This document shows positions 43,616-52,519 of a stretch of 64,000 nucleotides of DNA, one piece after another. The stretch's first letter is position 1. Each line of letters opens with the position of its first letter. The translations under genes and the position numbers were made by a program. Source of the stretch: Streptomyces filipinensis (lineage in GTDB: Bacteria > Actinomycetota > Actinomycetes > Streptomycetales > Streptomycetaceae); contig NZ_BMTD01000009.1 in the NCBI RefSeq assembly GCF_014649495.1, positions 248,001 through 312,000 of the forward strand, written 5' to 3'. The notes beneath the pieces were generated by a model. That model made no database searches, was not told where the DNA came from, and was given only the letters and a program-made list of their open reading frames with translations.

Positions 43616-45133
43616 ATGACAGCACTCGACCTCAGCAGCCCCGTGGCCGTCGTCGGCACCGGCACCATGGGCCAGGGCATCGCCCAGGTCGCGCTGGTCG
43701 CCGGCCACCCCGTGCGGCTGTACGACGCAGCCGCCGGGCGCGCCCGGGACGCGGCCGCAGCGATCGGCGCCCGCCTCGACCGGCTCGTGGAGAAGGGAAA
43801 GCTCCCCGGTGCCGACCGGGACGCCGCGCGCGCCCGCCTGCAGCCGGTGGAGAGGCTCACGGAACTGGCGGACTGCGGGCTGGTCGTCGAGGCCGTCCTG
43901 GAGCGGCTGGACGTCAAACAAGAGCTCTTCGGCGCGCTGGAGGACATCGTCGCCGACGACTGCCTGCTCGCCACCAACACCTCCTCGCTGTCGGTGACGG
44001 CCATCGGCGGCCCCCTGCGCCATCCCGGCCGCCTCGTGGGCCTGCACTTCTTCAACCCGGCACCGCTCATGCCGCTGGTCGAGGTCGTCTCCGGGTTCGC
44101 CACCGACGTCACGTCGGCCACGCGCGCGTACGAGACCGCCCGCTCCTGGGGCAAGACCCCGGTGGCCTGCGCCGACACCCCGGGTTTCATCGTCAACCGG
44201 ATCGCCCGCCCGTTCTACGCCGAGGCCTTCGCGGTCCACGAGGCACAGGCCGCCGACCCGGCCACCATCGACGCGATCCTGCGCGAGTCCGGCGGCTTCC
44301 GGATGGGCGCCTTCGAACTGACCGACCTGATCGGCCAGGACGTCAACGAGTCCGTGACCCACTCCGTGTGGCAGTCCTTCTTCCAGGACGTGCGCTTCAC
44401 CCCGTCCCTGGCCCAGCGCCGGCTGGTGGAGTCCGGCCGCCTCGGCCGCAAGACCGGGCACGGCTGGTACGACCACGCCGAAGGCGCGGAGCGGCCCGAG
44501 CCGCACACCGCCGACAAGGAGCAGCCGCCGGCGTACGTCGTCGCCGAAGGCGGCCTGGGCCCCGCGGCCGAGCTGCTCACGCTGATCCGCGAGGCGGGCA
44601 TCCAGGTCCGCGAGGAGGACGAGGACAACGGCACCCGCCTGGTGCTGCCGAGCGGTGGCCAGCTGGTCCTCGCCGACGGGCAGACCGGCGTGGAGTTCCG
44701 GGACGTCGTCTACTTCGACCTCGCCCTGGACTACCGCACGGCCACCCGCGTGGCGCTGTCCGCCTCCCCCGACACCTCACCGCGGACCCTCGCCGAGGCC
44801 ACCGGCCTCTTCCAGGCCCTCGGCAAGGACGTCAGCGTCATCGGCGACGTACCCGGCATGATCGTGGCGCGTACGGTCGCCCGGCTCATCGACCTCGCCC
44901 ATGACGCCGTCGCCAAGGGCGTGGCCACCGAGGAGGACATCGACACGGCCATGCGTCTCGGGGTGAACTACCCCGTCGGCCCGTTCGAGTGGGACCGCAG
45001 GCTCGGCCGTGAGTTCGCCTTCGACGTCCTGGACGAGATGCACGAGCGCGACCCCTCCGGACGCTACGCGCCCTCCCTCGCGCTCTACCGCCATGCGTAC
45101 GCCGTCGAGGACAGGCGGGAGGGCACCTCATGA
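43616..45133 (+). CDS. paaH: 3-Hydroxyacyl-CoA dehydrogenase (PaaH type)
   Basis: The protein has 505 aa. The NAD-binding motif is VVGTGTMGQGIAQ at the N-terminus, followed by GLHFFNPAPLMPLVE and DTPGFIVNR. A second C-terminal copy of the substrate domain has DVPGMIVARTVARLI and NYPVGPFEW. This double-domain form is usual for PaaH/PaaC-type enzymes, which oxidise 3-hydroxyadipyl-CoA. It is coupled to the TetR gene by a 4-bp overlap. Confidence 0.92.
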   Translation: MTALDLSSPVAVVGTGTMGQGIAQVALVAGHPVRLYDAAAGRARDAAAAIGARLDRLVEKGKLPGADRDAARARLQPVERLTELADCGLVVEAVLERLDVKQELFGALEDIVADDCLLATNTSSLSVTAIGGPLRHPGRLVGLHFFNPAPLMPLVEVVSGFATDVTSATRAYETARSWGKTPVACADTPGFIVNRIARPFYAEAFAVHEAQAADPATIDAILRESGGFRMGAFELTDLIGQDVNESVTHSVWQSFFQDVRFTPSLAQRRLVESGRLGRKTGHGWYDHAEGAERPEPHTADKEQPPAYVVAEGGLGPAAELLTLIREAGIQVREEDEDNGTRLVLPSGGQLVLADGQTGVEFRDVVYFDLALDYRTATRVALSASPDTSPRTLAEATGLFQALGKDVSVIGDVPGMIVARTVARLIDLAHDAVAKGVATEEDIDTAMRLGVNYPVGPFEWDRRLGREFAFDVLDEMHERDPSGRYAPSLALYRHAYAVEDRREGTS

Positions 45134-45717
45134 CCGCGGCCAAGCGCGACACGTACACGCCCGAGACACTGCTCTCCGTGGCCGTGCGGGTCTTCAACGA
45201 GCGCGGCTACGACGGCACCTCCATGGAGCACCTGTCCAAGGCGGCCGGCATCTCCAAGTCGTCGATCTACCACCACGTCAGCGGCAAGGAGGAGCTGCTG
45301 CGCCGGGCGGTCAGCCGGGCCCTGGACGGTCTGTTCGCCATCCTGGACGAGGAGCGCGCGTGCGGGGGGCGGTCTGTCGACCGGCTGGAGTACGTCGTGC
45401 GGCGCATGGTCGAGGTGCTCATAGGCGAGCTGCCGTACGTGACGCTGCTGCTGCGTGTGCGCGGCAACACCGAGACCGAGCGGTGGGCGCTGGAGCGGCG
45501 GCGCGACTTCGACCACCGGGTCGCGGAACTGCTGAAGGCCGCGGCGGCCGACGGGGACGTCCGCGGTGACGTCGAGGTCCGCCTGGCCACCCGGCTGGTC
45601 TTCGGAATGATCAACTCGATCGTGGAGTGGTACCGGCCGGACCCGCGGGGCGCCGGCGAGCGCGAGGTGGCCGACGCGGTGGTCCAGCTCGTCTTCGCGG
45701 GCCTCAAGCAGAGCTGA
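45130..45717 (+). CDS. TetR family transcriptional regulator (PaaR-like)
   Basis: The protein has 195 aa. The N-terminal TetR helix-turn-helix has AVRVFNERGYDGTSMEHLSKAAGISKSSIYHHV. The C-terminal part is a ligand-binding helical domain. It is cotranscribed with paaH and close to three copies of a 14-bp palindrome, so I infer it is the PaaR-type repressor released by phenylacetyl-CoA. The ligand is not shown by sequence. Confidence 0.88.
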   Translation: MTAAKRDTYTPETLLSVAVRVFNERGYDGTSMEHLSKAAGISKSSIYHHVSGKEELLRRAVSRALDGLFAILDEERACGGRSVDRLEYVVRRMVEVLIGELPYVTLLLRVRGNTETERWALERRRDFDHRVAELLKAAAADGDVRGDVEVRLATRLVFGMINSIVEWYRPDPRGAGEREVADAVVQLVFAGLKQS

Positions 45718-45763
45718 CCCGAGGCCGCGGGCGCGCCCTCGACCGGGCCCGCGGCACACCCCC

Positions 45764-45933
45764 GGTCACGTCTCCGGCACGCCCTCGACGGTCACGTCTC
45801 CGGCACGCCCTCGACGGTCACGCCTCCGGCACGCCCCCTTCGTCACGTCTCAGGCACCCCTCAGGTCACGCTTCAGGCCACGCCTCGGGCACCCCTCAGG
45901 CCACGCCTCGGGCACCCCTCAGCTCACGTCTCC
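45764..45933. repeat. Degenerate tandem repeat, about 26-bp unit
   Basis: A unit of the type GGTCACGTCTCCGGCACGCCC repeats about six to seven times, with later units drifting to GCCACGCCTCGGGCACCCCTCA. It fills the gap between convergent TetR and AsnC-type genes; the last unit reaches into the stop codon of the AsnC gene. Confidence 0.7.
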
Positions 45934-46421
45934 GGCTCCACGTCGTCCTCCTCGAACACCAGCAGCGTGCGCGTGCTGAGCACCTCGGGGATCGCCTGGA
46001 GCCGGGTGAGCACCAGCTCGCGCAGTGCCCGGTTGTCGGGCGTGTGCACCAGCAGCAGCACGTCGAAGTCGCCGCCCACCAGCGCGATGTGGGAGGCGCC
46101 GGGCAGCTGTCTGAGCTGCTCGCGGACCGTGCGCCAGGTGTTCTGGACGATTTTCAGCGTGACGTACGCCGAGGTGCCGTGCCCCGCCCGCTCGTGGTCC
46201 ACACGCGCGCTGAAACCCCGGATGACTCCGTCCTCGACGAGCCGGTTGATGCGCGCGTAGGCGTTGGCGCGCGAGACGTGGACACGTTCGGCGACGGACC
46301 GTATCGAGGCGCGCCCGTCCGCCTGAAGGATCTTCAGGATGTCCTGGTCGATGGCGTCCAGCGGGCGCGGCGGCAGCGGGACGCCGTCCTGCGGTCCGTC
46401 GGCCATTTGTTCAGCTGCCAT
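45924..46421 (-). CDS. bkdR: Lrp/AsnC family regulator (BkdR-like)
   Basis: The protein has 165 aa from ATG 46421. The N-terminal helix-turn-helix has LDAIDQDILKILQADGRASIRSVAERVHVSRANAYARI. The C-terminal RAM domain has GGDFDVLLLVHTPDNRAL. It is divergent from a branched-chain keto-acid dehydrogenase operon, as bkdR genes are in Streptomyces. It probably senses branched-chain amino acids. A 13-bp inverted repeat lies in its 5' region. Confidence 0.88.
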   Translation of the reverse strand: MAAEQMADGPQDGVPLPPRPLDAIDQDILKILQADGRASIRSVAERVHVSRANAYARINRLVEDGVIRGFSARVDHERAGHGTSAYVTLKIVQNTWRTVREQLRQLPGASHIALVGGDFDVLLLVHTPDNRALRELVLTRLQAIPEVLSTRTLLVFEEDDVEPET

Positions 46422-46459
46422 TGCCCCCCGCTCCCTCGCCGTGGACGTCCTGCGTTCAT

Positions 46460-46495
46460 TCCAGGCTGTGGAGAACCGTTTGTCCACAGCCTGGA
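46460..46495. repeat. Perfect 13-bp inverted repeat between bkdR and bkd operon
   Basis: TCCAGGCTGTGGA, 10-nt spacer, TCCACAGCCTGGA. Each arm includes a DnaA-box-like TCCACA core. It may be a regulator site for the AsnC protein or a hairpin in the bkdR leader. Confidence 0.6.
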
Positions 46496-46522
46496 GGGGG
46501 CTGTAGCCAAAATGTGCCGACG

Positions 46523-46536
46523 ACCGAACAATCGGT
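46523..46536. promoter_or_regulatory. PaaR-type operator upstream of bkd operon
   Basis: ACCGAACAATCGGT, one base different from the paa operators. It lies 61 bp before the E1-alpha start, so the TetR regulator of the paa genes may also control this operon. Confidence 0.6.
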
Positions 46537-46596
46537 TGGTGAGGCGCCTCAGAGTCGACGCGCCTCCCGTAGCCGCTCCCACGAGGAGGTGCCGTC

Positions 46597-47751
46597 ATGA
46601 CGGTTCTGGAGCAGCGGGGCGCGTACCGGCCTTCGCCGCCGCCCGCCTGGCAGCCCCGTATGGACCCCGCGCCGCTGCTGCCCGACGCCGAGCCCTACCG
46701 CGTCCTCGGCACCGAGGCGGCCGCCAAGGCAGACCCGGACCTGCTGCGCCGGCTCTACGCCCAGCTGGTGCGCGGCCGCCGCTACAACACGCAGGCCACC
46801 GCGCTCACCAAGCAGGGCCGCCTCGCCGTCTACCCCTCCAGCACCGGCCAGGAGGCCTGCGAGGTCGCCGCCGCCCTGGCCCTCGACGCACGTGACTGGC
46901 TCTTCCCCAGCTACCGCGACACCCTCGCCGTCGTCGCCCGGGGCGTGGACCCCGTCGAGGCCCTCACCCTGCTGCGCGGCGACTGGCACAGCGGCTACGA
47001 CCCCCACACCCACCGCGTGGCCCCCCTCTCCACCCCGCTGGCCACCCAGCTCCCGCACGCCGTCGGCCTCGCGCACGCCGCCCGGCTCAAGGGCGACGAC
47101 GTGGTCGCGCTCGCCCTGGTCGGCGACGGCGGCACCAGCGAGGGCGACTTCCACGAGGCACTGAACTTCGCCGCCGTCTGGCAGGCGCCGGTCGTCTTCC
47201 TCGTGCAGAACAACGGCTTCGCGATCTCCGTCCCCCTCGCCAAGCAGACCGCCGCGCCCTCCCTGGCCCACAAGGCCGTCGGATACGGCATGCCGGGCCG
47301 GCTGGTCGACGGCAACGACGCCGCGGCCGTGCACGAGGTCCTCAGCGACGCCGTACGGCACGCGCGTGCCGGCGGCGGCCCCACCCTGGTGGAGGCGGTG
47401 ACGTACCGGATCGACGCCCATACCAACGCCGACGACGCCACCCGCTACCGCGGCGACGCCGAGGTCGAGGCCTGGCGCGCCCACGATCCGATCGAGCTGC
47501 TGGAGGCGGAGCTGACCACGCGCGGGCTGATCGACGAGGCCGGCATCGAGGCCGCCCGGCAGGACGCCGAGGCGATGGCCGCCTCCCTGCGCGAAGCCAT
47601 GAACCGCGACCCCGAACTGAACCCGATGGACCTCTTCGACCACGTCTTCGCCGAGACCACCGCCCAGCTGCGCGAACAGCGCGCCCTGCTCAGGGCCGAA
47701 CTGGAAGCCGAGCAGGAGCAGCACGGCACCCAGGAAGGCGGGGCCCGATGA
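46597..47751 (+). CDS. bkdA: Branched-chain alpha-keto acid dehydrogenase E1 alpha subunit
   Basis: The protein has 384 aa. GAGGAGG is 9 nt before ATG 46597. The thiamine-diphosphate motif is GDGGTSEGDFHEALNFA followed by QNNGFAIS, and YRIDAHTNADDATRYR is the phosphorylation-loop-type segment. With E1 beta it decarboxylates branched-chain 2-keto acids, giving starters for branched fatty acids. First gene of the first E1a-E1b-E2 operon. Confidence 0.93.
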   Translation: MTVLEQRGAYRPSPPPAWQPRMDPAPLLPDAEPYRVLGTEAAAKADPDLLRRLYAQLVRGRRYNTQATALTKQGRLAVYPSSTGQEACEVAAALALDARDWLFPSYRDTLAVVARGVDPVEALTLLRGDWHSGYDPHTHRVAPLSTPLATQLPHAVGLAHAARLKGDDVVALALVGDGGTSEGDFHEALNFAAVWQAPVVFLVQNNGFAISVPLAKQTAAPSLAHKAVGYGMPGRLVDGNDAAAVHEVLSDAVRHARAGGGPTLVEAVTYRIDAHTNADDATRYRGDAEVEAWRAHDPIELLEAELTTRGLIDEAGIEAARQDAEAMAASLREAMNRDPELNPMDLFDHVFAETTAQLREQRALLRAELEAEQEQHGTQEGGAR

Positions 47752-48752
47752 CCACCGTCGCCGTCAAGCCCGCCACCATGGCGCAGGCCCTCACCCGCGC
47801 GATGCGCGACGCGATGGCCGCCGACCCGTCCGTGCACGTCATGGGCGAGGACGTCGGCACCCTCGGCGGCGTCTTCCGCGTCACCGACGGCCTTGCCAAG
47901 GAGTTCGGCGAGGACCGCTGCACCGACACCCCGCTCGCCGAGGCCGGCATCCTCGGTGCCGCCGTCGGCATGGCCATGTACGGCCTGCGCCCGGTGGTGG
48001 AGATGCAGTTCGACGCGTTCGCCTACCCGGCGTTCGAGCAGCTCATCAGCCATGTCTCCCGGATGCGCAACCGCACCCGCGGGAAGATGCCCCTGCCCAT
48101 CACCGTCCGTGTCCCCTACGGCGGCGGAATCGGCGGCGTCGAGCACCACAGCGACTCCTCCGAGGCCTACTACATGGCCACCCCGGGCCTGCACGTGGTC
48201 ACACCCGCGACCGTAGCCGACGCCTACGGCCTGCTGCGCCAGGCCATCGCCTCCGACGACCCGGTCGTCTTCCTGGAGCCCAAGCGGCTGTACTGGTCCA
48301 AGGACTCCTGGGACGCCGAGCACCCCACGGAGGTCGAGCCCATCGGCCACGCGGTGGCGCGCCGCCCCGGCAGCAGCGCCACGCTGATCACCTACGGCCC
48401 CTCCCTGCCCGTCTGCCTGGAGGCCGCCGAGGCCGCGCAGGCCGAGGGCTGGGACCTGGAAGTGGTCGACCTGCGCTCGCTGGTGCCGTTCGACGACGAG
48501 ACGGTCTGCGCGGCCGTGCGCCGCACCGGACGCGCGGTCGTCGTCCACGAGTCCACCGGGTTCGGCGGACCGGGCGGCGAGATCGCGGCCCGGATCACCG
48601 AGCGCTGTTTCCACCACCTGGAGGCGCCGGTGCTGCGCGTGGCCGGCTTCGACATCCCCTACCCGCCGCCCATGCTGGAGCGGCACCACCTGCCCGGCGT
48701 CGACCGCATCCTGGACGCCGTGGCCCGGCTGCAGTGGGAGGCCGAGGGCTGA
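47748..48752 (+). CDS. bkdB: Branched-chain alpha-keto acid dehydrogenase E1 beta subunit
   Basis: The protein has 334 aa, starting with a 4-bp overlap. GEDVGTLGGVFRVTDGL, PLAEAGILGAAVGMAM and VPYGGGIGG are E1 beta signatures. It forms the E1 heterotetramer with the upstream subunit. Confidence 0.94.
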   Translation: MTTVAVKPATMAQALTRAMRDAMAADPSVHVMGEDVGTLGGVFRVTDGLAKEFGEDRCTDTPLAEAGILGAAVGMAMYGLRPVVEMQFDAFAYPAFEQLISHVSRMRNRTRGKMPLPITVRVPYGGGIGGVEHHSDSSEAYYMATPGLHVVTPATVADAYGLLRQAIASDDPVVFLEPKRLYWSKDSWDAEHPTEVEPIGHAVARRPGSSATLITYGPSLPVCLEAAEAAQAEGWDLEVVDLRSLVPFDDETVCAAVRRTGRAVVVHESTGFGGPGGEIAARITERCFHHLEAPVLRVAGFDIPYPPPMLERHHLPGVDRILDAVARLQWEAEG

Positions 48753-50182
48753 TGGCACAGGTGCTGGAGTTCAAGCTCCCCGACCTCGGCGAGGGACTCA
48801 CCGAGGCGGAGATCGTCCGCTGGCTGGTCCAGGTCGGTGACGTCGTCGCCGTCGACCAGCCGGTCGTCGAGGTGGAGACGGCCAAGGCGATGGTCGAGGT
48901 GCCCTGCCCCTACGGCGGTGTCGTCACCGCCCGCTTCGGCGAGGAGGGCACCGAACTGCCGGTGGGCGCACCGCTGTTGACGGTGGCCGTCGGCGAACCG
49001 GCCGCGCACACCGAGCCGGAGGGCTCCGGCAACGTCCTGGTCGGCTACGGCACCTCCGACGCGCCGGCCCGGCGCCGGAGGGTGCGGCCGACTCCCGTGG
49101 TGACGGCTGCCGCGAACGGCAGCACCGGTCCGGGCGGCCCACGGACCCCGAGCGCGCCCTCGGAGACCGGCCCGGAACCGCGGCCCGACCGGGCCGCGGC
49201 CTCCACCGGTACGGCGACCGACGGGACGGCCCACACGCGCGTGGACGCACTCCACCTGGAGGGCCCGGTACCCGTGATCTCCCCCCTGGTCCGACGGCTG
49301 GCCCGCGAGGGCGGTGTGGACCTGCGGCAGCTCGCGGGCTCGGGCCCGGACGGACTGATCCTGCGCTCGGACGTCGAGGACGCCCTGCGGACCAGGGCCG
49401 CTCCGGGCAGCCGTACGGCCGGAGCACCCGCCGCGACGCACAGTGCCGTCGTGGCCCCGCCGGCACCCGCCGCCGCCTCGGCCACACACGCCGCGGGCAT
49501 CCGCATCCCCCTCAAGGGCGTTCGCGGCGCCGTCGCCGACAAGCTCTCCCGCAGCCGCCGGGAGATCCCGGACGCCACCTGCTGGGTCGACGCCGACGCG
49601 ACCGAACTCATGGGCGCGCGTGCCGCGATGAACGCCGCGGGAGGACCGAAGATCTCCCTCCTCGCGCTGCTCGCCCGCATCTGCACGGCCGCGCTCGCCC
49701 GGTTCCCCGAACTGAACTCCTACGTCGACGTCGAAGCCCGCGAGGTCGTCCAGCTCGACCAGGTCCACCTCGGGTTCGCCGCGCAGACCGCGCGCGGGCT
49801 CGTCGTACCGGTCGTCCGGGACGCCCACGCGCGCGACGCCGAGTCGCTGACCGCCGAGTTCGCCCGGCTCACCGAGGCCGCCCGCACCGGGACGCTCACC
49901 CCCGGGGACCTCACCGGCGGGACCTTCACACTGAACAACTACGGGGTCTTCGGCGTCGACGGCTCCACACCGATCATCAACCACCCCGAGGCGGCCATGC
50001 TCGGCGTCGGCCGGATCGTCCCCAAGCCGTGGGTCCACGAAGGAGAGCTGGCGGTCCGCCAGGTCGTCCAGCTCTCGCTCACCTTCGACCACCGGGTGTG
50101 CGACGGCGGCACGGCGGGCGGATTCCTTCGGTACGTGGCGGACTGCGTGGAACACCCGGCGGTGCTCCTGCGCACCCTGTGA
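48752..50182 (+). CDS. bkdC: Dihydrolipoamide acyltransferase E2 component
   Basis: The protein has 476 aa; ATG 48752 overlaps the E1 beta stop by one base. The lipoyl domain has VETAKAMVEVP with lipoyl-lysine at residue 45. A Pro/Ala/Thr-rich linker leads to the E3-binding domain (ISPLVRRLAREGGVDL) and the catalytic core, with DHRVCDGG (about 447) holding the active-site His and Asp. It completes the first BCKDH operon; no E3 is in the window. Confidence 0.94.
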   Translation: MAQVLEFKLPDLGEGLTEAEIVRWLVQVGDVVAVDQPVVEVETAKAMVEVPCPYGGVVTARFGEEGTELPVGAPLLTVAVGEPAAHTEPEGSGNVLVGYGTSDAPARRRRVRPTPVVTAAANGSTGPGGPRTPSAPSETGPEPRPDRAAASTGTATDGTAHTRVDALHLEGPVPVISPLVRRLAREGGVDLRQLAGSGPDGLILRSDVEDALRTRAAPGSRTAGAPAATHSAVVAPPAPAAASATHAAGIRIPLKGVRGAVADKLSRSRREIPDATCWVDADATELMGARAAMNAAGGPKISLLALLARICTAALARFPELNSYVDVEAREVVQLDQVHLGFAAQTARGLVVPVVRDAHARDAESLTAEFARLTEAARTGTLTPGDLTGGTFTLNNYGVFGVDGSTPIINHPEAAMLGVGRIVPKPWVHEGELAVRQVVQLSLTFDHRVCDGGTAGGFLRYVADCVEHPAVLLRTL

Positions 50183-50252
50183 CGCCCGCGGGGCCCGCGA
50201 GGAAGGCCCCCTCGGGAGACACGAGCAGCACTCCTCGGGACATACTCGGGGG

Positions 50253-51164
50253 GTGACCGACAACGCCCCCGCCGCCCCCGGGACGCCGGTGCCGTACGAC
50301 GCCGTCGTGCTGGCCGGCGGTGCCGCCCGGCGGCTCGGCGGAGCCGACAAGCCCGGCCTGCGCGTCGGCGGCCGGGCCCTGCTCGACCGGGTCCTCACCG
50401 CCTGCGCCGGCGCGGGCACGACCGTCGTGGTGGCCGACCGGCGGCCCACCGCGCGGCCCGTGCGCTGGACGCGCGAGGAACCGTCCGGCGGCGGACCGGT
50501 CGCCGCGCTGGCCGCGGGCCTGCGGCTCACCACCGCCGAACACGCCGTCGTCCTCTCCGCCGACCTGCCCTTCCTCCAGCCGGACACGCTGCGGCGCCTG
50601 CTGACCGCCCTGTGCGGCACCGGAGCCGACGGCGCGCTGCTCACCGACGCCGACGGCCGCGATCAGCCCCTCGTGGCCGCCTACCGCACCGCCGCGCTCC
50701 GCCGCGAGCTGGCCGGGCTCACGGCCGGCCCGGAGGGACTGACCGGGCTGCCGCTGCGCCGGCTGACCGGCGCCCTCCGTCTCACCCGTGTCCCGGACCC
50801 GCTCGCGTCCTTCGACTGCGACACCTGGGACGACATCGCCGACGCCAGGGCACGCATCAGGGAGCATGGGCACGTGTTGGATGAATGGATCTCCGCAGTC
50901 AAGGACGAACTGGGCATCGACCTGGATGTCGACACCGGCCTCCTGCTCGACCTGGCCCGCGACGCCGCGCACGGCGTGGCCCGCCCGGCCGCCCCGCTGA
51001 CCACCTTCCTCGTCGGCTACGCAGCGGCCCAGGGCAAGGGCGGCCCCGAGGCCGTCGCCGAGGCCGCGCGCAAGGCGGCCGCGCTCGCACTGCGCTGGGA
51101 AGAGGAGAACGAGGAGAACAACGAAGGCGACAGCGGGGGCCCGAGCGCCCCGGACGCCGGATGA
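50253..51164 (+). CDS. MobA-like molybdenum cofactor guanylyltransferase fused to DUF6457
   Basis: The protein has 303 aa with a GTG start. VVLAGGAARRLGGADKPGL is the NTP-binding loop of MobA-type nucleotidyltransferases, and SADLPFL follows. Residues after 205 form a second small helical domain (VLDEWISAVKDELGID), as in DUF6457, which occurs alone or fused to MobA in actinobacteria. It overlaps moeA, which supports a molybdenum cofactor role. Confidence 0.87.
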   Translation: MTDNAPAAPGTPVPYDAVVLAGGAARRLGGADKPGLRVGGRALLDRVLTACAGAGTTVVVADRRPTARPVRWTREEPSGGGPVAALAAGLRLTTAEHAVVLSADLPFLQPDTLRRLLTALCGTGADGALLTDADGRDQPLVAAYRTAALRRELAGLTAGPEGLTGLPLRRLTGALRLTRVPDPLASFDCDTWDDIADARARIREHGHVLDEWISAVKDELGIDLDVDTGLLLDLARDAAHGVARPAAPLTTFLVGYAAAQGKGGPEAVAEAARKAAALALRWEEENEENNEGDSGGPSAPDAG

Positions 51165-52516
51165 CCGCCCCCGGAACGCGGGCCGGAGCGCCCGCCGAGG
51201 ACAGCGACGACCTCGATGTCGAGGAGGCCCTGGCCCTGGTGAGGGAAGCCAAGGACGACCCCGGGGGCCAGGGCCAGGCGCCCGCCCCGGCGCCCGGAGC
51301 ACACAGCGAGCGGCACCGGGCCACCCCATGGCCCGAGGCCCGCGAGACCGCCGCCCGTGCCGCCCGCGCCCGGGTCCGCCCCGCCCCCGTCACCGTGCCG
51401 CTCGCCGACGCCCTCGGCCTCACCCTGGCCGCCCCCCTCAACGCGCTGACCGATCTGCCCTCCTTCGACACCTCCGCGATGGACGGCTGGGCGGTCGCCG
51501 GACCCGGTCCCTGGGACGTACGGGACGAGGGAGTGCTCGCCGGGCATGCGCAGCCCGAGCCGCTCACCGACGGCGAGGCGGTCCGCATCGCGACCGGGGC
51601 CCGCATCCCCGCCGACACCACCGCCGTCCTGCGCAGCGAACACGGCCGCATCGACGCACAGGACCGGCTCCACGCCACCCGGGAGATGGCACACGGCCAG
51701 GACATCCGGCCGCGCGCCCAGGAATGCCGCAGCGGTGACCAGCTGCTGCCCATCGGCACCGTGGTCACCCCCGCCGTCCTGGGTCTGGCCGCGGCGGCCG
51801 GATACGACACCGTCACCGCCGTACCGCGCCCGCGTGCCGAAGTCCTCGTGCTCGGCGACGAACTGCTCACCGAGGGACTGCCACGCGACGGGCTCATCCG
51901 GGACGCGCTCGGTCCCATGCTGCCGCCCTGGCTGCGGGCGCTCGGTGCCGAGGTCCTGGCCGTGCGCCGGATCGGCGACGATGCCAAGGCCCTCCAGCGG
52001 GCCGTCACCGGCTCCCAGGCCGACCTCGTCATCACCACCGGCGGCACGGCCGGCGGCCCCGTCGACCACGTCCACCCCGTCCTGGAACGCATCGGCGCCG
52101 AACTCCTCGTCGACGGCGTCAAGGTGCGACCCGGCCACCCCATGCTGCTGGCCCGCACCAAGGACGACCAGCACCTCGTCGGCCTGCCCGGAAACCCCCT
52201 CGCGGCCGTCTCCGGCCTCCTCACGCTCGCCGAGCCGTTGCTGCGCACGCTCGCCGCCCACCCGGCCCCGGAGCCGTACGCACTGCCGCTCAGGGAGGCG
52301 GTCCAGGGGCACCCGTACGACACCCGGCTCGTCCCCGTGATGCTGCGCGGCGACCTTGGCGTACCGCTGCACTACAACGGTCCGGCCATGCTCCGCGGTA
52401 TCGCCGCCGCCGACGCGCTGGCCGTCGTACCGCCGGGCGGGACACGGCAGGGGGAGGAGGCGGAGCTGATCGATCTGCCGTGGGCGGCGGCCGGCATCGA
52501 GGTGTGTTTCACGTGA
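51161..52516 (+). CDS. moeA: Molybdopterin molybdenumtransferase MoeA
   Basis: The protein has 451 aa. SFDTSAMDGWAV, TGARIPADTTAVL, TTGGTAGGPVDHVHPVL and GLPGNPLAAVSG follow the MoeA pattern. It inserts molybdate into adenylylated molybdopterin. The first 60 residues are an acidic, disordered extension. Its stop codon lies inside the parS-like palindrome at 52506-52519 and overlaps the channel gene's GTG. Confidence 0.92.
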   Translation: MTAPGTRAGAPAEDSDDLDVEEALALVREAKDDPGGQGQAPAPAPGAHSERHRATPWPEARETAARAARARVRPAPVTVPLADALGLTLAAPLNALTDLPSFDTSAMDGWAVAGPGPWDVRDEGVLAGHAQPEPLTDGEAVRIATGARIPADTTAVLRSEHGRIDAQDRLHATREMAHGQDIRPRAQECRSGDQLLPIGTVVTPAVLGLAAAAGYDTVTAVPRPRAEVLVLGDELLTEGLPRDGLIRDALGPMLPPWLRALGAEVLAVRRIGDDAKALQRAVTGSQADLVITTGGTAGGPVDHVHPVLERIGAELLVDGVKVRPGHPMLLARTKDDQHLVGLPGNPLAAVSGLLTLAEPLLRTLAAHPAPEPYALPLREAVQGHPYDTRLVPVMLRGDLGVPLHYNGPAMLRGIAAADALAVVPPGGTRQGEEAELIDLPWAAAGIEVCFT

Positions 52517-52519
52517 AAC
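52506..52519. promoter_or_regulatory. parS (ParB-binding centromere site)
   Basis: GTTTCACGTGAAAC is a perfect 14-bp palindrome identical to the Streptomyces parS sequence. It spans the moeA stop and the start of the potassium channel gene. Streptomyces parS sites cluster around oriC, so this supports an origin-proximal position. Confidence 0.85.

Noticed and set aside
45764..45933. CRISPR array
   Set aside because: The units are contiguous and degenerate, without unique spacers, and there are no cas genes.
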